This document shows, one piece after another, positions 20,864 through 29,556 of a DNA stretch of 64,000 nt. The translations under genes were made by a program, and so were the position numbers. Each line of letters opens with the position of its first letter. The first letter of the stretch is position 1. A model generated the notes under the pieces. It worked only from the letters and a program-made list of their open reading frames with translations, had not been told where the DNA came from and ran no database searches. This stretch comes from Trebonia sp963822615 (GTDB lineage Bacteria > Actinomycetota > Actinomycetes > Streptosporangiales > Streptosporangiaceae), in NCBI GenBank assembly GCA_963822615.1, contig CAWGIM010000015.1, forward strand, positions 434,001 through 498,000, written 5' to 3'.

Positions 20864-22639
20864 ATGGGCTGGCAGCCAGACCACACCTCCCGGCCGGGCG
20901 ACGCGCCCGGTCGGGACAGTGGGCTGCCCCATGACTTCGCCCACGACGGCGCCTGGGCGGCTGCACCGCCGTCGGTCGAGCTGGTGGCCGCCCTAGTGAA
21001 GGCGGCCGGCCCGGACGGCCTGTATGAGGGCGCGGACACCGATGCCCGGGTCGAGATCACCCGCCACTGGGCGGCGGTCGAATCGTGGGCGGCGGCGCAA
21101 AAGCTGGGCTCGCTGCGCTCAATGATCCGCGAGGACAGCGACGGAGCCCCCCAACTGCGCCGCCGCCCCGACCTGCCTGAGGGCTGGAACGACTCGCTGA
21201 CCTACGAGGTCGCGGGCGCGCTGGCGATGGGCCCGGTGTCGGCCGGCAACCTCGCCGTCCTGGCCTGGACCCTGGGCACCCGCCTGCCCGGGATCGGCCA
21301 GCTGCTAGCCGACGGCACCCTCACCGAGGGCAAGACCAAGCTCGTCGTCCAGATCTTCGAGCCGCTCAACGAGGCCGAGGCAGCCCGGGCGGAGGCGCTA
21401 GTAGTGCCAGAGCTGGCGGGGAAGACCTACTTCCAGGTCGAGCGGCTAGCCTGGCGGGCCGCCGTCGCCGTGGCCCCAGACGTAGCCGAGCGCCGCCGGA
21501 AGTCGGCTGAGCGAAACCGGGCCCGGGTCACCGTCTTCCGGGAGGAGGCCGGCACGGTCGGCCTGTCCGGCCGAGACCTGCCGGCCGCTGAGGCGCTATC
21601 CGGTCACGCCAACGTCCTGGCCCGCGCCAGCCACTACGAGGCGTCCGGGGCATTCCCCGGCCGCAGCGGCAGCGCCCTGCAAGCGCTGGCCTACCTCGAC
21701 CTGCTCAACGGCATCAGCGCGGACGAGCGAATCTCCTTCGCCCGCGCCACCGTCAAGGAACCGGAAGACGTCAGCGGCCCGGACCCCGAGGATCCCGATG
21801 ATCCCGGCCCCGATGATCCCGGTGACGGCGGCCCTGACCCCGACGTCCCGCAGCCGCCCGAAGCGCCGTCCCGTCCCGCGCTGCCGGAAGTCACCGCCCC
21901 GCTCGCCACCCTCACCGGCCAGGCCGACCGCCCAGGCGAAAACCGGCTCCTCGGCCCCCTAGACCCGAGCCTGGTCCGCGACCTGGCCGCCGCCGCGGCC
22001 CGCTCCCCGGCCAGCCGCTGGGAAGTCACCATCGTCGACGAAGACGGCTACGCCATCGGCCACGCCCGCGCCCGCGAACGCAGCCAGCGAGAACGCCCGC
22101 AGGCGACCGGCCCGCCATCCTCCGTACTGCCCGCCCGTATCAACATCACCGTCACCGAAACCCACCTGCGCCACCTAGCAGCCGAGCAACCGCGCCCCGG
22201 AGCACCACCGTCCGGCTGGCAGCTCGTTCCCAAAACGAAGAATGACCACGGATACGGCACCTGGACCCTAACCGTCCCCGGCGGCCGGGAATTCACCATG
22301 CGCTTCGACGTCGTGCCCACCCACGCCTGCGACCACCGCTACCAGGTCAGCGCCTACCTGCCCGGCGACCGCCTCCGCCGCCTGGTCCAGGTCCGCGACC
22401 ACGAGTGCACGTTCCCGACCTGCTCCCGTCCCGCTCATGACTGCGATTTCGAGCATGCCGTCCCCTACGACCAAGGCGGCCGGACGGACGCCTGCAACGC
22501 CGGCGCCCGAAGCCGACGATGCCACCAGGTCAAACAGCTCCCCGGCTGGCAAGTCACCCAGCCCAAACCCGGCTGGCACGTCTGGACGACCCCCACCGGC
22601 CACACCTACGTCCAAGGCCCCTGGCGCTACCCAGCCTGA
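20864..22639 (+). CDS. DUF222 / HNH endonuclease domain protein (13E12-repeat type)
   Basis: 591 residues from an ATG with GGAG six bases upstream. The N-terminal half is a DUF222 domain (LTYEVAGALAMGPVSAGNLA, then LADGTLTEGKTKLV). A low-complexity acidic/proline linker of repeated D-P-G/D-P-D units lies near residues 305-335. The C-terminal HNH nuclease has HECTFPTCSRPAHDCDFEHA, VPYDQGGRTDACN and RRCH, with cysteines fit for zinc. These proteins are multi-copy in actinomycetes and often tied to mobile DNA, but no intron or inverted-repeat element is visible around this copy. DNA cleavage is inferred from the fold. Confidence 0.9.
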   Translation: MGWQPDHTSRPGDAPGRDSGLPHDFAHDGAWAAAPPSVELVAALVKAAGPDGLYEGADTDARVEITRHWAAVESWAAAQKLGSLRSMIREDSDGAPQLRRRPDLPEGWNDSLTYEVAGALAMGPVSAGNLAVLAWTLGTRLPGIGQLLADGTLTEGKTKLVVQIFEPLNEAEAARAEALVVPELAGKTYFQVERLAWRAAVAVAPDVAERRRKSAERNRARVTVFREEAGTVGLSGRDLPAAEALSGHANVLARASHYEASGAFPGRSGSALQALAYLDLLNGISADERISFARATVKEPEDVSGPDPEDPDDPGPDDPGDGGPDPDVPQPPEAPSRPALPEVTAPLATLTGQADRPGENRLLGPLDPSLVRDLAAAAARSPASRWEVTIVDEDGYAIGHARARERSQRERPQATGPPSSVLPARINITVTETHLRHLAAEQPRPGAPPSGWQLVPKTKNDHGYGTWTLTVPGGREFTMRFDVVPTHACDHRYQVSAYLPGDRLRRLVQVRDHECTFPTCSRPAHDCDFEHAVPYDQGGRTDACNAGARSRRCHQVKQLPGWQVTQPKPGWHVWTTPTGHTYVQGPWRYPA

Positions 22640-22746
22640 CCGCAAAGGCCCACGAGAACGCTAACTAAGAAAACCGGAGAGGATGGAAGCGCTCGCTGAC
22701 GGCGTCTGCTTGACCGTGATGGTGAACCTCGCCGATCCTGGCAGGC

Positions 22747-23265
22747 GTGGACGTGGCGGGATGCCTGGGGTGCGATCTCCTGGCCGGGCGGCGGGACCTG
22801 CCCGGTGGCTTCGTGCACCAGACCGCATCGTGGGCGGTGAACCACGTAATCGGCCCGATGAATCTCGGCACGCTGGTCGTGGGGCCGCGGGAGCACGTCG
22901 TTGCTGTCTCCGACCTTGACGACGCCGCCGTGGCGGAACTCGGCCCGGTGCTGCGCGACACGGCCCGCGTCGTGGAGGCGCTCTGCCAGCCTGAGCAGAC
23001 GTACGTGAGCTTGTGGTCGCACGGCGCTGGCACGCGCAAGCACCTGCACATTGCCGTCCAGCCGGTCACCGCTGCCCTGGTGGCCCGGTACGGCGGCCTG
23101 CGATCCGAGCAGCTTCAGGCCCGGATGCTGGCAAGCGGCGACGAGCCGGGCCTGGCTGACGTAGAGCGGTTCTGCGACCAGGCCCGCGAACTGTTCCAGG
23201 CGATCATCAGCGCCGGAAACCGAGATCGCCCGCCACCTTGGCTGGGGCCTGCACCCCAGCGATGA
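22747..23265 (+). CDS. HIT-like superfamily protein
   Basis: The 172-residue protein shows CLGCDLLAG, LGTLVVGPREHVV, a helical stretch, then VSLWSH and the modified histidine triad KHLHIAVQP. This is the pattern of actinomycete HIT-like nucleotide hydrolases/transferases. GTG at 22747 is used; a GTG two codons on is equally possible, and no good ribosome binding site is seen. Its stop overlaps the next ATG (ATGA). Substrate is unknown; the two N-terminal cysteines may bind a metal. Confidence 0.7.
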   Translation: MDVAGCLGCDLLAGRRDLPGGFVHQTASWAVNHVIGPMNLGTLVVGPREHVVAVSDLDDAAVAELGPVLRDTARVVEALCQPEQTYVSLWSHGAGTRKHLHIAVQPVTAALVARYGGLRSEQLQARMLASGDEPGLADVERFCDQARELFQAIISAGNRDRPPPWLGPAPQR

Positions 23266-23781
23266 CCGGGGCCGGGGCCTTCCAGCGCGGGGCTGACGTC
23301 GAGGCCGGGGCCGCCCGCTCTGCGCGGCTGATCTTGCAAGACGCGCGGGCCGCCGTTGACCAGGTCGAGGACGCCTGGCGCCGCATGCCCCCGGAGGCCT
23401 GGACGCGGTCCACGGGCGCCCGCGTCGGGCAGCGTCCTGCCTGGATGTCGGTATGGGCGCGGTGGCGTGAGTCGGAGATCCATCACGTGGACCTGGACGT
23501 CGGCTACACCCACGAGCACTGGTCGGCCGAGTTCGTAGGCCTGATGCTTCCCCGGGGTACTGCCTACTCTGGATGCTAGGCGGCCTGATGAGGTCGCCGT
23601 ACAGGTGGAGGTGATCGATCGCCGCTGGCCGCAGGACCGTGTTGCAACTGCATCGGGCGATCCCGTGGTCGTCCGCGGCACCGCATCCGCTGTCCTTTCC
23701 TGGCTGATCGGGCGGCCAGTCCCCGCGGAGCCGGCCTCACGGCCGCCCGCAATGGCGGGGACCGGCCATTGCCGCAACTGA
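23262..23781 (+). pseudogene. Maleylpyruvate isomerase-family remnant, N-terminally short and frameshifted
   Basis: The frame from ATG 23262 reads RGADVEAGAARSARLI, then VWARWRESEIHHVDLDVGY, the C-terminal half of mycothiol-dependent maleylpyruvate isomerase-like (MDMPI/DinB-type) proteins. After a shift near 23555 it continues LPTLDARRPDEVAVQ and VVRGTASAVLSWLIGRP to 23781, which is the expected family ending. The first ~60 residues with the metal-binding DinB helix are missing, so the gene looks truncated at its 5' end in addition to the indel. It is coupled to the HIT-like gene by an ATGA overlap. Confidence 0.65.
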
Positions 23782-24103
23782 GCCCCTGGGCCTGAAGCCC
23801 CATCCATCCGCCGCCCCTGAGTTGCGGTCACTTCTCACGAGCAAGAACACGGCTCCTCACCCGCCAAGCGCGATCAGAACTCGCTAACAACTGCGGGAAC
23901 GCAGATCCCAGAAGGCACAGACAAAACCAACAGCGGGCCCGCCGCTGCGAGCCCGCAGGTTCGCGACCAGCCTCAGCCCCCACCGTCGCGGCGACTGCCT
24001 CAGCCGTCTTTCCCGGTTTTTGACCGGCAATCGACCCCCGACGGGGAACCGCGCCCGTCAGGGCGCGCGGTATAGGCCAACCGACATGAGCAGAACACGC
24101 CCG
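23782..24103. other. Intergenic region, no gene seen
   Basis: This 322-bp stretch lies between the 3' ends of the convergent isomerase remnant and TetR gene. GC-rich self-complementary stretches occur near 23935-23965 (GCGGGCCCGCCGC) that may end transcription from one or both sides, but no U-tract follows. No coding frame with a recognisable motif is present. Confidence 0.4.
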
Positions 24104-24742
24104 TCACCCTTCCGCAGGCGGGACGCCAACCAGCTTCACCAGGAACCGGTCCACTTGTTCCGCCAACGGCGGCCAGGGCATCTCGGGCTGATTAACGCGC
24201 AGCGAGAGCGCGCCATGGATGGCCGTGCGCAGGTCCAGGGACACGGCCTCCGCGTCGCCGCGCGGCACCAGTCCGGCATCCATGCAGCGGCGGATCGCCG
24301 CGGTGGTGCGCTTGGCCATCTCCTCCTTGAAGGACATGTCAGCGCGCCGGTTGAGCGTGCTTTCGTGCAGCACCTTGTAGAGCCCCGGGTGCTCGCGGGA
24401 CCAGGCGCTGAGCAGTGCCGCGCGGGCGCGCAGCGCGGCCACCGGGTCGGCGGCGCCCGACTCGGCGTCGTCCGCCGCGCTCTGCAGGCCCGCATGACAG
24501 TGCTCCAGTGCGGCCAGCACCAGCGCGTCGCGGTCGGCGAAGTGGATGTAGACGGAGGTCGCGGCGATGCCCGTCTCGCGGGCGACCGCGCGCAGGGAGA
24601 GCGCCTGGTCGTCGGCGAGTTCGTCCAGCAGCCGCAGCGCCGTGTCGATGATCTCGGCCCGCAGCCGCTCGCCCTGGCCGCGCGGGTTGCGACCGCGCAC
24701 CGCGGCGCGGCCGGTCTCCCGGCCCGGGGTGGTCGCATCCAT
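24104..24742 (-). CDS. TetR-family transcriptional regulator
   Basis: The 212-residue protein has an N-terminal TetR helix-turn-helix (LRAEIIDTALRLLDEL, SLRAVARETGIAATSVYIHF, ADRDALVLAAL) preceded by a basic arm. The C-terminal ligand domain carries LLSAWSREHPGLYKVLHES. It is divergent from a carboxymuconolactone decarboxylase-like gene, with a palindromic operator in the 74-bp gap, so it probably represses that gene and itself. Confidence 0.9.
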   Translation of the reverse strand: MDATTPGRETGRAAVRGRNPRGQGERLRAEIIDTALRLLDELADDQALSLRAVARETGIAATSVYIHFADRDALVLAALEHCHAGLQSAADDAESGAADPVAALRARAALLSAWSREHPGLYKVLHESTLNRRADMSFKEEMAKRTTAAIRRCMDAGLVPRGDAEAVSLDLRTAIHGALSLRVNQPEMPWPPLAEQVDRFLVKLVGVPPAEG

Positions 24743-24766
24743 GACCCGCTATTGTATGGGACGACC

Positions 24767-24792
24767 TGTAGGGCTACATTTGTAGCCTTACA
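24767..24792. promoter_or_regulatory. TetR-type operator
   Basis: Arms TGTAGGGCTAC (24767-24777) and GTAGCCTTACA (24782-24792) match at 10 of 11 positions around ATTT. It sits between the divergent TetR and CMD-family genes and is the probable binding site of that TetR. Confidence 0.7.
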
Positions 24793-24816
24793 GTTGTCCA
24801 CTTAAGGAGATCCGTC

Positions 24817-25509
24817 ATGACGCCGCCAACCCAGGCCGCAGCCGACGAACTTGACCCGGTGTTCGCGGAGATGGCCGCCGCAAGCTTCCGGCAAGCCGGG
24901 ACGGGACCGGAGCTGACACCGCGGGAGCTCGCCCTGCTCAGCCTCGTTGCCGACGTCTGCGAGCAGGTCCTCGGGGCGCCGTTCGAACTGCACGTGCTGG
25001 CCGCCCTGGATAACGGCCTGGACGCCGATGACCTCCGCGAGCTGCTCCGCTTCATCTCCTACGACAGCGGCTACCCGGCCGCGCTGGCCGCCTTGGAGCG
25101 GCTGACCCAGATCGAGCGCGAGCACGGCCTGCCCGGACCGACTGGTCAGGCCCACCAGGTGAACGCGGACGGCACGGGCAGCCCCATGCCCGCGGCGATG
25201 CGCGCCGAAGTGCATGCCCTTGACCCGGGCTTCGCCGACTACATGGACCTGCAGTCGCGGATGCGCGCCGACATGTCCCGGCTCAGCGTCCGCGAGCGGG
25301 CGTTTGCCACGATGACGGTGGACGTCCTCTACCAGACCCTGCAGGAGAGTTTCCGTGCCCACGTAGGCCGCGCGCTAGGCGCGGGGGCGAAACCAGAAGA
25401 GGTCCGCGCCGCCGTCCGCGCCACCGCGACGTTCGGGATGACCCGCACCTGGCGCGCCCTGAACGTCCTCGACGCGCTGCTGGCCGAACAGCCTGCCGGT
25501 CGGCCGTAA
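24817..25509 (+). CDS. Carboxymuconolactone decarboxylase (AhpD-like) family protein
   Basis: 230 residues from an ATG with AAGGAG upstream. Two CMD repeats are visible: LTPRELALLSLVADVCEQVL..PFELHVLAALDNGLDADDLRELL, and a second with LSVRERAFATMTVDVLYQTL and FRAHVGRALGAGAKPEEVRAAV. The CxxC-like redox pair of AhpD is absent, so a decarboxylase or other non-peroxidase role is more likely. Controlled by position by the divergent TetR. Convergent with the reductase gene at 25512. Confidence 0.85.
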   Translation: MTPPTQAAADELDPVFAEMAAASFRQAGTGPELTPRELALLSLVADVCEQVLGAPFELHVLAALDNGLDADDLRELLRFISYDSGYPAALAALERLTQIEREHGLPGPTGQAHQVNADGTGSPMPAAMRAEVHALDPGFADYMDLQSRMRADMSRLSVRERAFATMTVDVLYQTLQESFRAHVGRALGAGAKPEEVRAAVRATATFGMTRTWRALNVLDALLAEQPAGRP

Positions 25510-25511
25510 GA

Positions 25512-26081
25512 TCACCCGTTCCCAGCCCGGCTGTACACGAGCCGAACCGCCGGACCAACCGTCTGAGCCGACACCAGCGCCAGGTTGACCGCCGCGCTCC
25601 CCGCAGGGAACAGCCGCGTCCCCTCGCCAAGCACCAGCGGGAACACGATAAGCCGGTACTCATCCACCAGCTCATCGGCCATCAGCGCGCGCACCACGCT
25701 GGCGCTGCCCGTGACCATGATGTCCCGCGTCCGCTTGCGCTCCCGCACCGCTGCGACCAGGTCACCCGGCAACACAGTGGAGTTCTGCCACCCGTCGGCC
25801 TGCGCCAGCGACCGTGACACCACCAGCTTGGGCATGGCGTTCATCTTGCGCGAGAACGGGTCGTCCCGCCCCGGCCAGATCTTCGCGAACAGCTCCCACG
25901 TCCGGCGGCCGAGCACCATAGTGCCGGTGTCGAGCACGTCGCCCAGGGCGAACTTGTCGCCGGCTACCGCCTCCGGGCCATACCGGAATGCCCATCCGCC
26001 CTGCCTGGTTCCCTCCCTCCCGTCCGGATCCTGCATGACTCCGTCCAGGGACAGGAACTCGATGACGATAACGCGGCTCAT
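25512..26081 (-). CDS. Dihydrofolate reductase-like (RibD C-terminal domain) protein
   Basis: 189 residues from an ATG with AGGAGG upstream. The RibD_C/DHFR-like fold is shown by VIVIEFLSLDGVMQDPD, MVLGRRTWELFAKIWPG, the NADPH-site MVTGSASVVRALMADELV and EYRLIVFPLVLGEG. Such stand-alone proteins are common in actinomycetes, with an unknown pteridine- or flavin-like substrate. Divergent from the ATPase at 26234. Confidence 0.88.
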   Translation of the reverse strand: MSRVIVIEFLSLDGVMQDPDGREGTRQGGWAFRYGPEAVAGDKFALGDVLDTGTMVLGRRTWELFAKIWPGRDDPFSRKMNAMPKLVVSRSLAQADGWQNSTVLPGDLVAAVRERKRTRDIMVTGSASVVRALMADELVDEYRLIVFPLVLGEGTRLFPAGSAAVNLALVSAQTVGPAVRLVYSRAGNG

Positions 26082-26182
26082 GACGATCCTCCTAGGCGTC
26101 CTTCCTGCCAGGCAGACGAACAGGAATCCGAGCTGGGGACGGAGACGCGCCCCCGTGCCTAGCCAGCAATACCTATGTCGGT

Positions 26183-26207
26183 TATGATAGCTACAACTAT
26201 GATAGTT
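26183..26207. promoter_or_regulatory. 15-bp tandem TATGATAG repeats upstream of ATPase gene
   Basis: TATGATAG occurs at 26183-26190 and 26198-26205, a 15-bp period. The second copy lies in a perfect palindrome AACTATGATAGTT (26195-26207). The region is AT-rich in a GC-rich setting and ends 26 bp before the ATPase start. A tandem repeat with the same 15-bp period precedes the related ATPase at 40354. Confidence 0.55.
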
Positions 26208-26233
26208 AAATCAACAACATCAACGAGGAGATC

Positions 26234-27703
26234 ATGACCGACGCGAAGCCCGAGCGCTTGTTCGGCCGAAACCTCGAGTGGGCCGAGCTCTCAGACTTCG
26301 CCCGCTCGGACGAGCAAGGCGCGACGCTCGGGCTCGTCTACGGGCGCCGTCGGCAGGGGAAAACGCTGCTGCTCGAGCTGCTGGCCCTGCAAACCGGCGG
26401 CTTCATGTTCGGGGCCACCCAGCAGACCGAAGCGCAGAACCTGGCCGACCTCGGAGCGGCCTACGGGGCCTACCGAGGACTCGGCCAGCCAGTGGCATTC
26501 GCCGGATTCCGCGAGGCCTTCGCCGAGCTCTTCCGGCTGGGCGAAGAGCGGCCCACCACGGTAGTCATCGACGAGTTCCCGTACCTGGTCGCAGCCACCC
26601 CGGCCCTGCCGTCCTACCTGCAGCAGGCACTGACCCCGCTCGGTCACGCCCGGCAGCAGACCAGGACCCGGCTGATCCTCTGCGGCAGCGCGCTGACAAC
26701 TATGAGCCAGCTCCTGGGCGGCGGTGCCCCGCTGCGCGGGCGGGCGCGGCTGGAACTGGTGGTGCGGCCGTTCCGGTTCCGTGAAGCAGCCGAGTTCTGG
26801 GACGTGGCACATGACCCCGAGCTCGCCTTTCGGCTTAACGCGCTGACCGGCGGGACGCCGGCCTATAAGGACATGTGCAGCGGCTCCGGCCCGGGGACGC
26901 TGGACGAGTTCGACCAGTGGGTGCAGCGGCGGCTGCTCAGCCCGGCCAGCGCCATGTTCCGCGAGGGCACGCTGCTGCTGCGCGAGGAGCCGTCCATTTC
27001 CGACCCGACGTCCTACGCCTCAGTGCTGACCGCGATAAGCGGCGGCGCCGCCCGTCGCTCCGAGATCGCCGCGGCCCTCGCCCGGCCGTCCAGCGCCCTG
27101 GCCCATCTGGTTACCGGGCTTGAGGACATCGGGCTGATCGAGCACCTGGACGATGCCCTGCGCGGCAAGCGCAGCGTGTTCCGGATTACCGAGCCGGTCG
27201 TCCGCCTGCACCAGCTCATCACCGCCCGGTTCGAGCCGGAGCTGGTAGCGGGCCGCGCCGAGCGCGTGTGGCAGCGCAGCGCGCCAGTCGTCGCGGAGAA
27301 GATCTACGGCCCCCACTTCGAGGACCTGGCCAGGCAGTGGTGCCTGCTCTACGCCGACGAGGACACCCTGGGCGGGGTGCCGAGCGCGGTCCGCCCGACT
27401 GAGATCGCCTGCCGGGAGCACCAGCACGGCCACCAGCTAGACATCGTGGTGGCCGACGACCCGAGCCCGGCCGGGCGGGTCAGCGCGATCGGCGAGGCAA
27501 AGGCCACCGCCGCTCCCGCCGGCCTCGACCAGCTCCGCCGCCTTGAGCACCTGCGCGGCCTGCTGCCCAGCCATCGCGTCGAGCAGCCCCCGAAGCTCCT
27601 GCTGTTCAGCCGCACCGGCTTCACCGCCGGCCTAACCGAAGAATCCGCCGCCCGCCCCGACGTGGAGCTAATCAGCATCGACCGCCTCTACCGCGGCGCC
27701 TGA
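26234..27703 (+). CDS. AAA ATPase with C-terminal PD-(D/E)XK-like domain (DUF234-type)
   Basis: 489 residues from an ATG with GAGGAG upstream. Walker A is GRRRQGKTLL and Walker B TVVIDEFPYLV, with GSALTTM as sensor-like motif, the pattern of the archaeal-type STAND-related ATPases. A winged-helix segment follows (ISGGAARRSEIAAALARPSS, HLVTGLEDIGLIE). The C-terminal domain reads LDIVVADD and then IGEAKATA, a D..ExK nuclease-like signature. Function in bacteria is unknown; nuclease activity is possible. The winged helix and the repeats before the gene suggest autoregulation. A second member of the family is at 38906-40354. Confidence 0.8.
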   Translation: MTDAKPERLFGRNLEWAELSDFARSDEQGATLGLVYGRRRQGKTLLLELLALQTGGFMFGATQQTEAQNLADLGAAYGAYRGLGQPVAFAGFREAFAELFRLGEERPTTVVIDEFPYLVAATPALPSYLQQALTPLGHARQQTRTRLILCGSALTTMSQLLGGGAPLRGRARLELVVRPFRFREAAEFWDVAHDPELAFRLNALTGGTPAYKDMCSGSGPGTLDEFDQWVQRRLLSPASAMFREGTLLLREEPSISDPTSYASVLTAISGGAARRSEIAAALARPSSALAHLVTGLEDIGLIEHLDDALRGKRSVFRITEPVVRLHQLITARFEPELVAGRAERVWQRSAPVVAEKIYGPHFEDLARQWCLLYADEDTLGGVPSAVRPTEIACREHQHGHQLDIVVADDPSPAGRVSAIGEAKATAAPAGLDQLRRLEHLRGLLPSHRVEQPPKLLLFSRTGFTAGLTEESAARPDVELISIDRLYRGA

Positions 27704-27846
27704 AACGTGCCAGCCATCGGCCACGGCCGATGTCGCACGGTCCGGCCGCGCATTCGTCGGGAACGGCCATGGCATGCCCCACGGCAATCGCGTCGTCCGA
27801 GACCCTCACTTCACAGACCGTCCGAGTCGCCGTCATGGTCAAGGCG

Positions 27847-27871
27847 ATTGTGCAACGCCGCGTTGCACAAT
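27847..27871. promoter_or_regulatory. Perfect 11-bp palindrome
   Basis: Arms ATTGTGCAACG (27847-27857) and CGTTGCACAAT (27861-27871) are exact inverted copies around CCG. It lies 144 bp after the ATPase stop and 107 bp before the RelA/SpoT-like gene. The AT-containing arms and absence of a U-tract favour a regulator binding site over a terminator. The rest of the 275-bp gap shows no gene. Confidence 0.6.
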
Positions 27872-27978
27872 TACGGCAGGCCGCTGGCCGCGATAGCGAC
27901 TTCGAACCAGCCGTCGCCCCATCCCGTTACCCAATCTGAGAGGTATCCGACATTGGGCGCCGACATTGGAGCCAACCA

Positions 27979-28901
27979 GTGCCGATCGACCATGCCGACC
28001 CGGCCGACGATCCCGCCCCGCCCGACCGTCCCCGCCCACCAGACACCCCCCAGCCACCCGAAAAGCCCCCGCGCCCAGCGGATGCTGCCGACCGCGCCGC
28101 CGCCCACCACGCCTACCGCGCCAAGGTCGACCAGGTATACGCCGCCGACCGCTCCTGGGCCGAGTCAGTCCCGTCCTTGCGGGCCGCCTGGGAAAAACAC
28201 CAAGAGCAATATCCCGAACGGGGGCGAGCCAACTCCCCAGTCCCACCCCGACAACTCCTGGTCTTCCGGCGACCGAGGAGGCTGAACCCCAGCCCAGAAC
28301 ATCGCAGTCGACCGCGGCTGCGCAAGCATCCGGGAGAGCGGTGAACGAGACATCGTCCCGAAGGTGCTCCGCGGCATCGAGGCAGATGATCCCGGCCGCC
28401 ACCTTGCCGGCTTCGATCACAGCTCAAGGGCGCGGACCGCCTGAAGGAAAAGATCGCCGAGCGGTCTGCGGTGCGGCCCGGACCTGCCTCGGCAAGCCGC
28501 TGGCTGAAATCCCCGACGCTGTGCGGTTCACCTTCCAGTACAGCGAGAGCAGCTACGCAGACTGGCGTCCGACGCGATGTGAAGCGATTGAGAGACGCAG
28601 GGCTTCAATCCAGGTCGAAGCTGACGCAACACTGTGGTCGAAAGAACAGTACAAGGGCATCAACAGCCGCTGGCGCAGAGCCGGAGTCCGGGGTGCTGTT
28701 CGAAGTGCAGTTCCATACCGCTGGCAGCCTGGAGGCCAAGGAACTGACGCATCGGAGCGTACGAGCGCCTCCGGATCCGCTCACCAGCGAGACGGAAGAG
28801 AACGCGATTGAAGGATTCCAGCGGCGAGTGAATCCGCGATCCCGATCCCGCCCGACGTATTCACCATCGAGGACTATCCGCCGGAGAAACGCGATGGCTG
28901 A
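27979..28901 (+). pseudogene. RelA/SpoT-like nucleotidyltransferase domain protein (toxin candidate), frameshifted
   Basis: Starts at GTG 27979 with a proline/aspartate-rich leader, then AYRAKVDQVYAADRSW. Across frames the order is VDRGCASIRESGERDIVP, QLKGADRLKEKIAE, EIPDAVRFTFQYSESSY, GVRRDVKRLRDAG, KEQYKGINSRWR, ESGVLFEVQFHTAGSLEAK, ELTH and IPIPPDVFTIEDYPPEKR. These blocks follow the RelA/SpoT synthetase layout: D..R strand, Y-K/R-G-x-(N/H) loop, E-x-Q-x-(R/H)-T strand and a final H helix. It is probably a small alarmone-synthetase-like or pyrophosphorylating toxin. At least five shifts interrupt it. The stop overlaps the next ATG. Assignment is by motif memory, not alignment. Confidence 0.6.
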
Positions 28902-29139
28902 GGACGATCACCTACTACGCAATCGTCGATGACTACTCAAGCAGGGAGAGCCCGCAGGGGTTCTTCGCCGCTTCGCAGACGGCGACCGCCGCGATGAGTC
29001 GTTTGGCCGCGACCTGGAGTGGAAGTTCTCGTCCTTGCTGTACGAGCTACAGCACGGCGAACCGAGTACGACCTTCATCCCGATCACCGAGGCCGAAGCC
29101 ACCCAGATCGTCGACCGCATCCGCCAAGCCGCGGAATAA
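28894..29139 (+). pseudogene. Small partner (immunity/antitoxin candidate), frameshifted
   Basis: Overlaps the end of the preceding gene by 8 bp. Joined over two compensating shifts the ~80-residue product reads YYAIVDDYSSRESPAGVLRR, RDESFGRDLEWKFSSLLY and FIPITEAEATQIVDRIRQ. Small acidic proteins of this type follow RelA/SpoT-like or other toxin genes in actinomycetes, so an immunity or antitoxin role is inferred from position, size and overlap. No biochemical evidence can be read from sequence. Confidence 0.5.
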
Positions 29140-29173
29140 CCGCCCCCAGTCGTGGTTGTACCAACAGTGAAAA

Positions 29174-29187
29174 GGACTATATAGTCC
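29174..29187. promoter_or_regulatory. Palindromic operator before GNAT-AlkB-TetR operon
   Basis: GGACTATATAGTCC is a perfect 14-bp palindrome 39 bp before the ATG at 29227. Its size and AT core suit a TetR dimer, and the last gene of the operon encodes a TetR protein, so autoregulation is the simplest reading. Confidence 0.65.
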
Positions 29188-29226
29188 AGTTAGAGCTCTC
29201 GCCCACGACGCACCAGGGAGCACCCC

Positions 29227-29556
29227 ATGAGCACCGACACCGAAGTCGTCCGACGCCCCGAAGACCGCTTCTACGAGCTCCTAGTCGACGGCCAGTTCGC
29301 CGGCCTCATCGTCTACGAGGAGTTCGGCTCCCGTTACGTCCTCACCCACACCTTCATCGCCGACAGCCACCGTGACCAGGGATTGTCCTGGGTCCTGCTC
29401 AAAGGCGCCCTCGACGACCTGAAGCAACGCCACGTCACCGTCACCAACTTCTGCCCGGTCGTCCACCGCTTCCTGCAGAAGAACCCCGAGTACCTCCCGC
29501 TGATCGACCCCGCCCACCCCGGCCAGTGGCCCCAGGACCAGGCAGACCCCCGATGA
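29227..29556 (+). CDS. GNAT-like N-acetyltransferase (YjdJ/Acetyltransf_CG type)
   Basis: 109 residues from an ATG. FYELLVDGQFAGLIVYEEF, LTHTFIADSHRDQGLSWVLL and the ending VTNFCPVVHRFLQKNPEYLPL match the short GNAT group related to human GTPBP-like/CG acetyltransferases, with the acetyl-CoA loop R-D-Q-G-L in place of the usual R-G-x-G. Substrate unknown. ATGA overlap with alkB-like gene shows an operon. Confidence 0.8.
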   Translation: MSTDTEVVRRPEDRFYELLVDGQFAGLIVYEEFGSRYVLTHTFIADSHRDQGLSWVLLKGALDDLKQRHVTVTNFCPVVHRFLQKNPEYLPLIDPAHPGQWPQDQADPR

